Assembly (NCBI RefSeq): GCF_021026195.1
Contig: NZ_JAJNCT010000009.1
Location: forward strand, 248,001-312,000
Length of the DNA: 64,000 nt
Direction of reading: 5' to 3'
Source: Comamonas koreensis
GTDB lineage: Bacteria; Pseudomonadota; Gammaproteobacteria; Burkholderiales; Burkholderiaceae_C
The position numbers and the translations under genes are program-made. Below are positions 25,665 through 33,957 of this stretch, piece by piece (positions within the stretch are counted from its first letter, which is position 1; every line of letters starts with the position of its first letter). A model generated the notes under the pieces. It had not been told where the DNA came from, made no database searches, and saw nothing but the letters and a program-made list of their open reading frames with translations.

Positions 25665-26561
25665 TCAGCGGATCTTGGCGGTGGCCTGCATCGTGAGCCA
25701 GCCCTCGTGGTCATGCGCCCAGAGCTTGATGGTCTTGCCATCGTCCTGGGGCTGGCCCAGCACGGTGAAAGGATGCAGATCAAAGGTGGGTCGGATGGCC
25801 TTGAACGAGAAGTCGGTCAGCACCGCATCCGGGGCATTGCGGCGCAGCAGATCGACCAGCAAGGTCGCAATCAGCGGGCCATGCACGATCAGGCCGGGGT
25901 AGCCCTCTTCCTGCGTGACATAGCTGCGGTCGTAGTGGATGCGGTGGCCGTTGAAGGTGAGCGCCGAGTAGCGGAACAGCATCACCGGGTCGGCATTGAT
26001 CTCGCGCTTCCAGGCGGCCTGCGTCTCGGCGGCCGTGGGCTGGGGCACCGGGTCGCTGGGCTGGGCAGCGGCGCGGTAGACGATGTCATGCTCTTCGGTC
26101 AGCGCCAGGCCCTGGGCATTGCGGTAGCTGTGCTGCACCAGCACAAACAGCAGCTCGCCCGAGCGGCCCACCTTGTGGTCCACCGAGGCGATGCGCGAGA
26201 CGCGCTCCAGGCGCTCGCCAATGCGCAGCGGGTTGTCCGCCTGCCACTGCAGGCGGCCACCGGCCCACATGCGGCGGGGCAGCGGCACCGGGGGCAGAAA
26301 ACCGCCACGCGCGGGGTGGCCATCGGGCCCCAGCAGGCTTTGCCGCGCCATCGGCAGAAAGTTCATCCAGTGCCACAGCGGCGGCAGGCTGTCACCGTCC
26401 TGGGCCGGGAGGTCATCGCGGTCCAGGGTGGCGGAGAGACCGGTCACGGCCGTGCGGGCCACCAGGTCCTGCATGGTCTCGGTCTTGTTGATCCAGCTTT
26501 GCAAATGGGCGACCTGCTCGGTGTTGAGCGAGGCGGCAGAAGGTTCAGGGGTTTGCGACAT
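25665..26561 (-). CDS. MaoC/FAS1-like hydratase, probable itaconyl-CoA or mesaconyl-C4-CoA hydratase
   Basis: 298 residues with two hot-dog halves; the second carries FRYSALTFNGHRIHYDRSYV, matching the hydratase-2 motif with Asp/His catalytic pair, and GLIVHGPLIATLL. The first half includes HWMNFLPMARQSLLGPDGHP as in mesaconyl-C4-CoA hydratases. First gene of the operon, 87 bp before the acyl-CoA dehydrogenase. It would hydrate an unsaturated C5 dicarboxylyl-CoA to citramalyl-CoA; the choice between itaconyl-CoA and mesaconyl-C4-CoA cannot be made from sequence. Confidence 0.82.
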   Translation of the reverse strand: MSQTPEPSAASLNTEQVAHLQSWINKTETMQDLVARTAVTGLSATLDRDDLPAQDGDSLPPLWHWMNFLPMARQSLLGPDGHPARGGFLPPVPLPRRMWAGGRLQWQADNPLRIGERLERVSRIASVDHKVGRSGELLFVLVQHSYRNAQGLALTEEHDIVYRAAAQPSDPVPQPTAAETQAAWKREINADPVMLFRYSALTFNGHRIHYDRSYVTQEEGYPGLIVHGPLIATLLVDLLRRNAPDAVLTDFSFKAIRPTFDLHPFTVLGQPQDDGKTIKLWAHDHEGWLTMQATAKIR

Positions 26562-26697
26562 GGTGGCACTGTCGCAGGCTCGGCCCCCCAGCGCAATCGC
26601 AGAGATTGGAACCTCTCCTTTTACAGCGGTGAAGACAAAGGGTTAGCCCTGGTTTTTGAACCTGCGGTTTCAGTTTGCCAAAGCCCTGCCTACGCAT

Positions 26698-26711
26698 TTG
26701 CGAATTGGCAA
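26698..26711. promoter_or_regulatory. LysR-type box between divergent operons
   Basis: TTGCGAATTGGCAA has TTGC/GCAA arms and the T-N11-A pattern of LysR-family sites, embedded in a wider CGCATT...AATGCG symmetry. It lies between the minus-strand C5-dicarboxylate operon (starts at 26561) and the plus-strand SDR gene (starts at 26774). The nearest LysR gene in the window is 11 kb away; the regulator may be outside. Confidence 0.4.
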
Positions 26712-26773
26712 TGCGCTTAATGGACGGCATGCTGGCGATATTCATCTACACACAGCTCCAAGGAAAAGCAGAC

Positions 26774-27688
26774 ATGTCCACCATGCTCGAAGGCAAAGTC
26801 GTTATCGTCACCGGTTCTGGCGGTGGCATCGGCCGTGATATGGCCCTGGCCATGGCCAAGGAAGGCGCCAAGGTCGTCGTCAACGACATCGGCACCTCCA
26901 CCACCGGTGAAGGCCATGACGACGGCCCCGCGCAAAAGGTCGTCAACGAGATCAAGGCCGCCGGCGGTGAAGCCGTCGCCAACACCGACAGCGTCTCGGA
27001 CGCCAATGCCGCCGCCAAGATCGTGCAATGCGCGCTCGACAGCTTTGGCAAGCTCGATGGCATCGTCAACAACGCCGGCATCCTGCGGGACCGCTTCTTC
27101 CACAAGATGAGCGTGGACGAGTGGGACGCCGTCATCAAGGTGCACCTCTACGGCAGCTACTACGTGGCACGCGCTGCGGCCAACCACTTCAAGGAGCAGG
27201 AGAGCGGCGCCATGGTGCACATGACCAGCACCTCCGGCCTGATCGGCAACTTTGGCCAGGCCAACTACTCGGCCGCCAAGCTGGGCATCGTCGCGCTGTC
27301 CAAGAGCATTGCGCTGGACATGGCCAAGTTCCATGTGCGCAGCAACTGCATCTCCCCCTTTGCCTGGAGCCGCATGATCGGCTCCATCCCCACCGACACG
27401 CCCGAGCAGCAAGCCCGTGTGGACAAGCTCAAGCAGATGACCCCCAACAAGATTGCGCCGCTGGCCGTCTACCTGCTCAGCGAGCAGGCCAAGGATGTGA
27501 ACGCCCAGGTGTTTGCGGTGCGCAATAACGAGATCTTCCTGATGAGCCAACCGCGTCCCCTGCGCTCAGTGCACCAGGGCGAAGGCTGGACGCCCGAGGA
27601 CATCGCCTCGCATGCGATGCCGGCGCTGAAGTCCTCGTTTGTGCCGATGGAGCGGTCGGGCGAGGTTTTTAGCTGGGATCCGGTTTAA
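26774..27688 (+). CDS. Short-chain dehydrogenase/reductase, hydroxyacyl-CoA dehydrogenase type
   Basis: 304 residues. NAD(P)-binding VIVTGSGGGIGRDMA, the NNAG motif, Ser in MTSTSGLIGNFGQ and the YSAAK catalytic Tyr/Lys. The sequence VVVNDIGTSTTGEGHDDGPAQ after strand 2 and a C-terminal extension of 45 residues are those of the SDR part of peroxisomal-type multifunctional enzyme 2, so a 3-hydroxyacyl-CoA oxidoreductase is likely. AAGGA 9 bp upstream supports the ATG at 26774. It could pair with the MaoC-type hydratase 330 bp downstream. Confidence 0.88.
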   Translation: MSTMLEGKVVIVTGSGGGIGRDMALAMAKEGAKVVVNDIGTSTTGEGHDDGPAQKVVNEIKAAGGEAVANTDSVSDANAAAKIVQCALDSFGKLDGIVNNAGILRDRFFHKMSVDEWDAVIKVHLYGSYYVARAAANHFKEQESGAMVHMTSTSGLIGNFGQANYSAAKLGIVALSKSIALDMAKFHVRSNCISPFAWSRMIGSIPTDTPEQQARVDKLKQMTPNKIAPLAVYLLSEQAKDVNAQVFAVRNNEIFLMSQPRPLRSVHQGEGWTPEDIASHAMPALKSSFVPMERSGEVFSWDPV

Positions 27689-28018
27689 GAGGCATCCCCC
27701 TGAGCCGCTGCGCGGCTTCCCCCTTCTCTCACGCTTCGCGTGGGAAGGGGGACGGCACCCTCCGGGCAGGGCGGCGCGGCCGGCTAGGCCCTTCGTCGGT
27801 GCCTGGTTGATCGGCTCTGCCAGTTTTTGGCATGGCGTACGGTAGGTCGGGCGGTTATCTAACAACGCGGCCCTATAGGTGTGCTCTGCCAGTTTCACAG
27901 ATGCCCCCCGGTGGCGTTGCAGAACCTCAAGAGCTGCCTCCTGTGCGCATCCAGAGCCGATACCGAAGTTCCGTTTCCCTTCCGCCTTCGCATCACAACA
28001 ACCCCAGAGACAACGACC
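27689..28018. other. 330-bp intergenic region with extragenic palindromes
   Basis: No gene. It begins with two adjacent hairpins described separately (27703-27751). A 13-bp direct repeat GCTCTGCCAGTTT occurs at 27814-27826 and 27883-27895. The remainder up to the ATG at 28019 is featureless except for CAGAGACAACGACC, a weak ribosome-binding region. Confidence 0.6.
27703..27751. repeat. Extragenic palindromic element (two hairpins)
   Basis: A GCCGC-TGC-GCGGC hairpin (about 27703-27716) is followed by a longer one with outer arms CCCCCTT/AAGGGGG and inner arms CACG/CGTG (27719-27751). It sits 15 bp after the SDR stop. The style matches palindromic elements that recur between genes in Comamonadaceae; no second copy is visible in this window. 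Confidence 0.6.
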
Positions 28019-28912
28019 ATGACCATCAACTACCAGCAACTCAAGGCCCGGCCGTTTGCGCCGGTGCACCAGGATTACTCGCAGCGCGACACGATGCTGT
28101 ATGCGCTCAGTCTGGGGGTGGGCAATGATCCGCTCGATACGCGCAATCTGCCGCTGGTCTACGAGGGCATGGCGCAGCCGCTGCAGGCGCTGCCGACGAT
28201 GAGCTCGGTGCTAGGCTATCCGGGCTTTTGGGCCAAGGAGGCGGATACGGGGATTGACTGGGTCAAGCTGGTGCATGGCGAGCAGCGCACCACCATCCAC
28301 CAGCCGCTACCGGTGGGGGCCAAGGTGGTGGGCAAGACCAAGGTCACCCGAGTGATCGACAAGGGCGCGGGCAAGGGCGCGATAGTGGTCAGCGAGCGCA
28401 GCCTGGAGGGCGAAGACGGCACCTTGTACGCCACCCTGGAGCAGGTCACGTTCTGCCGGGGCGATGGCGGCTACAGCGAAGCGCTGGGCGGCCAGCCCAG
28501 CGATGCCTCGCTGCCGGCGCTGGCGCCCACGCCCGATACGGCACCGCGCTGGACCTATACCCACACCATCCGCCCCGAAGCCGCCCTGCTCTACCGTTTG
28601 ATGGGCGACTACAACCCGCTGCATGCCGATCCCCAGGTGGCGCAGGCGGCAGGCTTTGACAAGCCCATCCTGCACGGCCTGGCCACCTACGGCATGGTCT
28701 GCCATGCGCTGGTGATGACGGCCTGCAACGGCGATGCCAGCCTGCTGCGCAGCATGCATGCGCGCTTTTCGTCGCCGGTGTTTCCGGGCGAGACCTTGCG
28801 CACCGAAGTCTGGCAGGAAGGCGATGCGCTGCAGTTCCGCGCGCTGGTGGTCGAGCGCGGCATTGTCGTGCTCAGCCATGGCAATGCCAGCCTGGCTGCC
28901 GCCCAGCCATGA
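28019..28912 (+). CDS. MaoC-type 2-enoyl-CoA hydratase (MFE-2 hydratase-2 like)
   Basis: 297 residues with two hot-dog domains. The N-terminal half starts MTINYQQLKARPFAPVHQDY and includes RDTMLYALSLGVG; the C-terminal half has LLYRLMGDYNPLHADPQVA, the Asp/His catalytic motif of R-specific hydratases, and FDKPILHGLATYG. It hydrates trans-2-enoyl-CoA to (R)-3-hydroxyacyl-CoA, which fits the SDR gene upstream. The reading frame is open from 27881, but the ATG at 28019 gives the family N-terminus. It overlaps the next gene by 4 bp. Confidence 0.88.
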   Translation: MTINYQQLKARPFAPVHQDYSQRDTMLYALSLGVGNDPLDTRNLPLVYEGMAQPLQALPTMSSVLGYPGFWAKEADTGIDWVKLVHGEQRTTIHQPLPVGAKVVGKTKVTRVIDKGAGKGAIVVSERSLEGEDGTLYATLEQVTFCRGDGGYSEALGGQPSDASLPALAPTPDTAPRWTYTHTIRPEAALLYRLMGDYNPLHADPQVAQAAGFDKPILHGLATYGMVCHALVMTACNGDASLLRSMHARFSSPVFPGETLRTEVWQEGDALQFRALVVERGIVVLSHGNASLAAAQP

Positions 28913-30177
28913 GCATGGCCCAAGGCCGGCAGATAGCGCTGGCAGACCTGGACCTGGCGCAGTTCATCCGCGCTGGCGACAGCATCGTTTGGGGCCAGTC
29001 GGCCGCCGAGCCGCTGTCGCTGATCCAGGCCTATGTGGCCCAGCGCCAGCGCTTTGCGCGCACCAGCGTCTTTCTGGGCATTGGCGGCGCCAACACCTTG
29101 CAGCCCGCGCATGCCGATGCCATCGACATGCGCGGCTACGCCGCCGGTGGCGCGCACCGCGCCCTGGGCATGGCCGGTGTGCTCGATCCGATTCCCTGCC
29201 ACTACTCGCAGATTCCGCAGCTGATCGCCAGCCGCCGCCTCCCCGTGGATGTGGTGTTTGTCCAGGTCTCGCCGCCCAATGCCGACGGCGACTGCAGCCT
29301 GGGCCTGGCCCATGACTATTTGGGCTCCGCGATGCGCCATGCGCGCTGCGTGATCGCCGAGGTCAACGCCGATGTGCCCTGGGTGGCGGGCGCCAGCCTG
29401 CGCCTCGCCGATGTGGATGCCTGGGTGCAGAGCGACCAGGCCGTGGTCGATGTACCGGCCGGCAAAATTGGCCCCGCTGAAGAAGCGATTGCGCAGCTGA
29501 TCGCCAGCCGCGTGGAAGACGGCGCCACCTTGCAGCTGGGCATTGGCAACCTGCCTGATGCAGTGCTGCAAGCGCTGCAAGGCCACCGCGATCTGGGCGT
29601 ACACAGCGGCACCATCGGCGACCGCGTGGCCGACCTGGTCGACGCCGGTGTCATCACCAATGCGCGCAAAGGCATCGATGCGGGCACCAGCGTGACCGGC
29701 CTGCTGATGGGCAGTGCCCGCACCCGCCGCTGGGCCCACAACAACCCTGCGTTGCGCATTGCCGGCACCGACTACACCCACAACGCCCAGGTGCTGGGCC
29801 AGACCCAGCGGCTCACCGCCATCAACTCGGCGATCGAGGTGGACCTGACGGGCCAGATCAATGCCGAGGTCGTGGCAGGCCAGTACCTGGGCGCCGTCGG
29901 TGGCGCGATGGACTTTTTGCGTGCCGCTGCCGCCTGCGATGGCGGCCTGCCGATTGTCGCGCTGCCCTCCACCGCCAGAGGCCAGTCGCGCATCGTCGCG
30001 CAGCTGTCCGGCCCGGTTTCCACGCCACGTGCCGATGCCGGCCTGATCGTCACCGAACACGGCATTGCCGACCTGCGCGGCCTGAGCCTGGGCCAGCGCC
30101 TGCGCGCGATGCTGGCCATCGCCGCACCTGAACACCGAGACCTGCTGGCGGCCCAAGCGCGCCAGCAGCTGAATTGA
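28909..30177 (+). CDS. Acetyl-CoA hydrolase/transferase family protein lacking the catalytic Glu
   Basis: 422 residues of the 4-hydroxybutyrate CoA-transferase / acetyl-CoA hydrolase fold. Recognisable segments are FVQVSPPNADGDCSLG, LQLGIGNLPDAVL, GAMDFLRAA and IVTEHGIADLRGLS. In this family the glutamate that forms the glutamyl-CoA thioester lies in an H/Y/F-S/T-E motif; here the aligned segment is HSGTIGD (residues 232-238) with Gly234 in place of Glu. It is therefore either a hydrolase or transferase with another mechanism, or a degenerate enzyme. It overlaps the hydratase gene by 4 bp and precedes a thiolase by 24 bp. Confidence 0.8.
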   Translation: MSMAQGRQIALADLDLAQFIRAGDSIVWGQSAAEPLSLIQAYVAQRQRFARTSVFLGIGGANTLQPAHADAIDMRGYAAGGAHRALGMAGVLDPIPCHYSQIPQLIASRRLPVDVVFVQVSPPNADGDCSLGLAHDYLGSAMRHARCVIAEVNADVPWVAGASLRLADVDAWVQSDQAVVDVPAGKIGPAEEAIAQLIASRVEDGATLQLGIGNLPDAVLQALQGHRDLGVHSGTIGDRVADLVDAGVITNARKGIDAGTSVTGLLMGSARTRRWAHNNPALRIAGTDYTHNAQVLGQTQRLTAINSAIEVDLTGQINAEVVAGQYLGAVGGAMDFLRAAAACDGGLPIVALPSTARGQSRIVAQLSGPVSTPRADAGLIVTEHGIADLRGLSLGQRLRAMLAIAAPEHRDLLAAQARQQLN

Positions 30178-30201
30178 TTCCATTTTTCTGGAGAGAGAAC
30201 C

Positions 30202-31398
30202 ATGCGTAAAGCCGCCATCGTCACCCCTTTGCGAACCCCGGTGGGCACCTACGGGGGCAGCCTGCGCCCCGTCTCGGTCGAAGACCTGGCCGCCACCACC
30301 GTGCGTGCCGTGGTCGAGCGCAGTGGCATCGACCCCAGCCGCATCGACGATGTGGTGTTTGCCCAGTCCTATGCCAGCAGCGAAACGCCTTGCGTAGGCC
30401 GCTGGGCCGCGCTACAGGCCGGCCTGCCGGTGGAAGTGCCCGGCATGCAGCTCGACCGCCGCTGCGGTGGCGGCCTGCAAGCCGTGGTCACCGCCTGCAT
30501 GATGGTGCAAAGCGGCGCCGCCGATGTGGTGATCGCCGGTGGTGTGGAGAGCATGAGCAATATCGAGTACTACACCACCGATATGCGCTGGGGCAAGCGG
30601 GCAGGCAGCGTCACCATGTATGACCGCCTGGACCGGGGCCGCGAGCGCTCGCAACCAGTGGAGCGCTTTGGCGTCATCTCCGGCATGATCGAGACCGCCG
30701 AGAACCTGGCACGCGACTACGGCATCAGCCGCGAAGAGGCCGACGCCTTTGCGCTGCGCAGCCACCAGCGCGCCGCCGCCGCCTGGCAGGCCGGCCGCTT
30801 TGATGCCGAGGTGGTGCCCGTCAGCGTGCCGCAGAAAAAGGGCGAGGCAACCCTGTTCAGCCGCGACGAAGGCTTCCGCGCCGATGCCACGATGGATTCG
30901 CTGGGCAAGCTGCGCGCCTTGATGAAGGGCGGCACCGTCAGCGCCGGCAATGCCAGCCAGCAAAACGATGCCTCGGCCGCCTGCCTGATCGTCGCCGAAG
31001 ACAAGCTCCAGGAGCTGGGCCTGACGCCGATGGCCAGCCTGGTGGGCTGGGCCGCTGCCGGCTGCGAGCCCTCGCGCATGGGCATTGGCCCGGTGCCTGC
31101 CGTCAAGAAGCTGCTGGGCAAGCTGGGCCTGACGATGAACGACATGGACCTGGTCGAGATCAACGAGGCCTTTGCCTGCCAGGTGCTTGCTGTCCTGCAG
31201 GGCCTGGAATGGAACGATGCCGAGCGCCTGAATGTGAACGGCTCGGGCATCTCGCTGGGCCACCCGATTGGTGCCACCGGCGTGCGCATTCTGGCCACCT
31301 TGCTGCATGAGCTGGAACGCCGCAAGGGCCGCTATGGCCTGGAGACCATGTGCATCGGCGGCGGCCAGGGCATTGCCGCCGTGTTCGAGCGCTACTGA
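30202..31398 (+). CDS. Thiolase (acetyl-CoA C-acyltransferase)
   Basis: 398 residues with all thiolase catalytic elements: nucleophile Cys88 in LDRRCGGGLQAV, NEAFACQVL, the histidine in LGHPIGATG and the second cysteine in CIGGGQGIA. It performs thiolytic cleavage of a 3-oxoacyl-CoA or the reverse condensation. A strong AGAGAGA ribosome site precedes the ATG. With the hydratase (28019) and SDR (26774) it completes a beta-oxidation round; the Bug receptor and ligase downstream would supply and activate the acid. Confidence 0.93.
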   Translation: MRKAAIVTPLRTPVGTYGGSLRPVSVEDLAATTVRAVVERSGIDPSRIDDVVFAQSYASSETPCVGRWAALQAGLPVEVPGMQLDRRCGGGLQAVVTACMMVQSGAADVVIAGGVESMSNIEYYTTDMRWGKRAGSVTMYDRLDRGRERSQPVERFGVISGMIETAENLARDYGISREEADAFALRSHQRAAAAWQAGRFDAEVVPVSVPQKKGEATLFSRDEGFRADATMDSLGKLRALMKGGTVSAGNASQQNDASAACLIVAEDKLQELGLTPMASLVGWAAAGCEPSRMGIGPVPAVKKLLGKLGLTMNDMDLVEINEAFACQVLAVLQGLEWNDAERLNVNGSGISLGHPIGATGVRILATLLHELERRKGRYGLETMCIGGGQGIAAVFERY

Positions 31399-31438
31399 GC
31401 GCCCGCCCCCACCGCTTACAAAAACCAGGAGACAAGAC

Positions 31439-32428
31439 ATGACCCTCATCCACCGCCGCGGCCTGCTGGCCGCCACGGCCGCTGCCGCCCTCAGCCTTTG
31501 CGCCTCTGTCCATGCCCAGGGAGGCCTGGGATCGGGCGCACCGGTGCGCCTCATCGTCGGCTACTCGGCCGGCGGCCCCGTGGACCAGGGCGCACGCCTG
31601 CTGTCCATCGCGCTGTCCAAGGAGCTGGGCAGCACCGTCGTGGTCGACAACAAGACGGGCGCCAACGCCACCCTGGCCGGCAACGAGACCTCGCGCGCCA
31701 ACCCCGATGGCCTGACCCTGTGGTTTGCCGCCAGCCCCACCATCACCATCAGCCCCAATGTGATGCGCAAGATGCAGTTCGACCCGGTCAAGGACCTGAC
31801 CCCCATCGCACCGGTGCTGAGCTACTACAACGTGCTGGTGGCCAACAACAACGAGCCCTTCAAGACCACGAAGGCGCTGGTGGACTATGCCAAGGCCAAC
31901 CCCGGCAAGCTCAGCTATGCCTCGGCCGGCGTGGGCGGCTCCAACCACCTGGGCACCCTGCTGTTTGCCAAGCGCAGCGGCATCGAGCTGAACCATGTGC
32001 CCTACCGGGGCAATGCACCGGCGATGACCGATGTGATGGGCGGCCAGATCAACATGATGATGGACATCATCAGCACCGCCGGCACCTACATCCACAGCAA
32101 GAAGGTGACACCGATTGCCGTGACCTCGCCCCAGCGCAACCCGGCGCTGCCCGATGTGCCAACCTTCGCCGAAAGCGGCATCGACGGCCTCAAGGGCTTT
32201 GATGTGGGCGGCTGGTATGCCGTCTACGGCCCCAAGGGCATGTCGCCCGAGCTGCAGATGCGGCTGAACAAGGCCATCAATGCCGCGCTGGCCCAGCCCG
32301 AGCTGAAGGCCAAGTACAAGGAGCTGGGCTATGACGAATGGACGGGCAGCCCCCAGACCCTGAGCGAACGCGCCGCCAAGGAACGCCAGATGTGGTCCAC
32401 CGTGACCCAGGGCATTGTGGTGGACTGA
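31439..32428 (+). CDS. Bug/TctC-type periplasmic solute receptor
   Basis: 329 residues with a signal peptide ending near VHA-Q, then GAPVRLIVGYSAGGPVDQGARL, VDNKTGANATLAGN and PTFAESGIDGLKGFDVGGWYAVYGPKG. The ligand-loop sequence GYSAGGPVDQ differs from the other four Bug proteins here, suggesting another ligand. It lies 40 bp after the thiolase and 11 bp before an acyl-CoA ligase, in one apparent transcript. Confidence 0.92.
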   Translation: MTLIHRRGLLAATAAAALSLCASVHAQGGLGSGAPVRLIVGYSAGGPVDQGARLLSIALSKELGSTVVVDNKTGANATLAGNETSRANPDGLTLWFAASPTITISPNVMRKMQFDPVKDLTPIAPVLSYYNVLVANNNEPFKTTKALVDYAKANPGKLSYASAGVGGSNHLGTLLFAKRSGIELNHVPYRGNAPAMTDVMGGQINMMMDIISTAGTYIHSKKVTPIAVTSPQRNPALPDVPTFAESGIDGLKGFDVGGWYAVYGPKGMSPELQMRLNKAINAALAQPELKAKYKELGYDEWTGSPQTLSERAAKERQMWSTVTQGIVVD

Positions 32429-32439
32429 TAGGACCGAAG

Positions 32440-33957
32440 ATGGAATTTCGCATTCACCAGTTTCTGGACCGCTGGCTGCAGGAGGCCCCGGACCGGCCCT
32501 TCATCTACCTGCCCGATCGCACGCTTAGCTATGCCGACCTGGGCCGCCTGGTCGATGCGCTGGAGGCGGAGCTGCGCGCGCTGCAGGTGCGCAGCGGCGA
32601 CCGCGTGCTGGTGGTCGCCGAGAACTGCCCCGAGCATGCCGCCCTGCTGCTGGCCTGCAGCCGCGTGGGCGCCTGGGCCTGCGGCGTCAATGCCCGCATG
32701 GCACCGGGCGAGGTGCGCGGCTTTGCCGACAAGGCCGATGCGCGGGTGGTCTATTTCACCGACCGCGTCTCCAAAGCCGCCGCAGCGCATGCCGAGCGCT
32801 ATGGCACCAGCCCCTCTTGCGTGCCGGGCCTGGCCCATACGGCGGTGCGTGCCGATGCGCGCGCCGAGGCCGAGCCGGATGGCAATCCAGTGGCCGCCAT
32901 CATCTTCACCTCCGGCACCACCGGCACCCCCAAGGGCGTGCTGATGAGCCAGCGCGGTGTGGCGCACTTTGCCCGCGTCTCGGCCCAGTCGCGCCGGCTG
33001 GGGCCGGATGACAAGGTCTACGCCTTTGTGCCGATGACCCATATCTTTGGCCTGGGCACCGTGCTGCTGGCCTCGCTGTCGGCCGGTGCTGCGCTGGAGA
33101 TGCGCAGCCAGTTCGAACCCGCCGATCTGCTGGACGCGCTGGCCCAGCATGGCATCACCCAGCTGCAAGGCCCACCCACCCTGTTTGCGCGGCTGCTGCA
33201 GTACTGCGAGCAGCATGGCATCCGCCAACCGGCGGCACCGCATCTGCGCTACCTCTACACCGGCGCCGGCCCGCTGGATCTGGCGCTGAAAACCAAGGTC
33301 GAGGCGCTGTTGGGCCAGACCCTGCACCACGGCTATGCGATGAGCGAATACGCCGGCTCGCTGCACCTGACGCGCATCGACGAAGCCCGCAGCGACACCA
33401 GCGCTGGCTACTGCATCGATGGCGCGGAATTGCAGATCGTCGATCCGCACAGCGGCCGGCCGCTGCCGACCGTCGAGCGGGGCGAGATCTGGGTGCGCGG
33501 CACGGGTCTGATGCCCGGCTACTTCCGTGACCCCGAGGCCACGGCCGCCGCCTTGCGCGACGGCGGCTGGTATGCCACTGGCGACCTGGGCGAGCTGCAT
33601 GCCGATGGTGCGCTCTTCGTCGTGGGCCGCCTCAAGGAGATGATCATCCGCTCGGGCTTCAACGTCTACCCCAGCGAGGTGGAGCATGCGCTGGGCAGCT
33701 TCCCCGGCATCCAGCGCGCCGCCGTCGTGGGCCAGAAGGAGGCCGATGGCAACGAAGCCGTGATCGCCTTTGTGGTGCAGGATGCCCGCCATCCACCCGA
33801 CCTGGATGCCTTGCAGGCCCATTTGCGCGAGCACCTGGCGCCCTACAAGCGGCCGGCACGCATCATCGCCATCGATGAGCTGCCGGTGAACGCCAATGGC
33901 AAGGTGATGAAGCGCGAGCTGCAGGCCCGGCTGGAGGCGGAGCAGGCTCAGGCCTGA
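32440..33957 (+). CDS. AMP-forming acyl-CoA synthetase
   Basis: 505 residues. FTSGTTGTPKGVLMSQ P-loop, GYAMSEYAGS, GDLGELHADGALFVVGRLKEMI, NVYPSEVEHAL and the C-terminal GKVMKREL lysine motif are complete, as in cyclohexanecarboxylate or long-chain type ligases. It makes an acyl-CoA from a free acid with ATP. The ATG at 32440 follows the Bug stop by 11 bp; upstream in-frame extension would overlap the Bug gene. Its last 10 bp overlap the end of the convergent RraA-like gene. Confidence 0.9.
   Translation: MEFRIHQFLDRWLQEAPDRPFIYLPDRTLSYADLGRLVDALEAELRALQVRSGDRVLVVAENCPEHAALLLACSRVGAWACGVNARMAPGEVRGFADKADARVVYFTDRVSKAAAAHAERYGTSPSCVPGLAHTAVRADARAEAEPDGNPVAAIIFTSGTTGTPKGVLMSQRGVAHFARVSAQSRRLGPDDKVYAFVPMTHIFGLGTVLLASLSAGAALEMRSQFEPADLLDALAQHGITQLQGPPTLFARLLQYCEQHGIRQPAAPHLRYLYTGAGPLDLALKTKVEALLGQTLHHGYAMSEYAGSLHLTRIDEARSDTSAGYCIDGAELQIVDPHSGRPLPTVERGEIWVRGTGLMPGYFRDPEATAAALRDGGWYATGDLGELHADGALFVVGRLKEMIIRSGFNVYPSEVEHALGSFPGIQRAAVVGQKEADGNEAVIAFVVQDARHPPDLDALQAHLREHLAPYKRPARIIAIDELPVNANGKVMKRELQARLEAEQAQA

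Noticed and set aside
24267-26720. Very long open frame on the plus strand opposite the C5-dicarboxylate operon
   Set aside because: It is antisense to two clear enzyme genes and its product is a low-complexity H/Q/G/L-rich sequence, a usual artefact of high-GC coding DNA.
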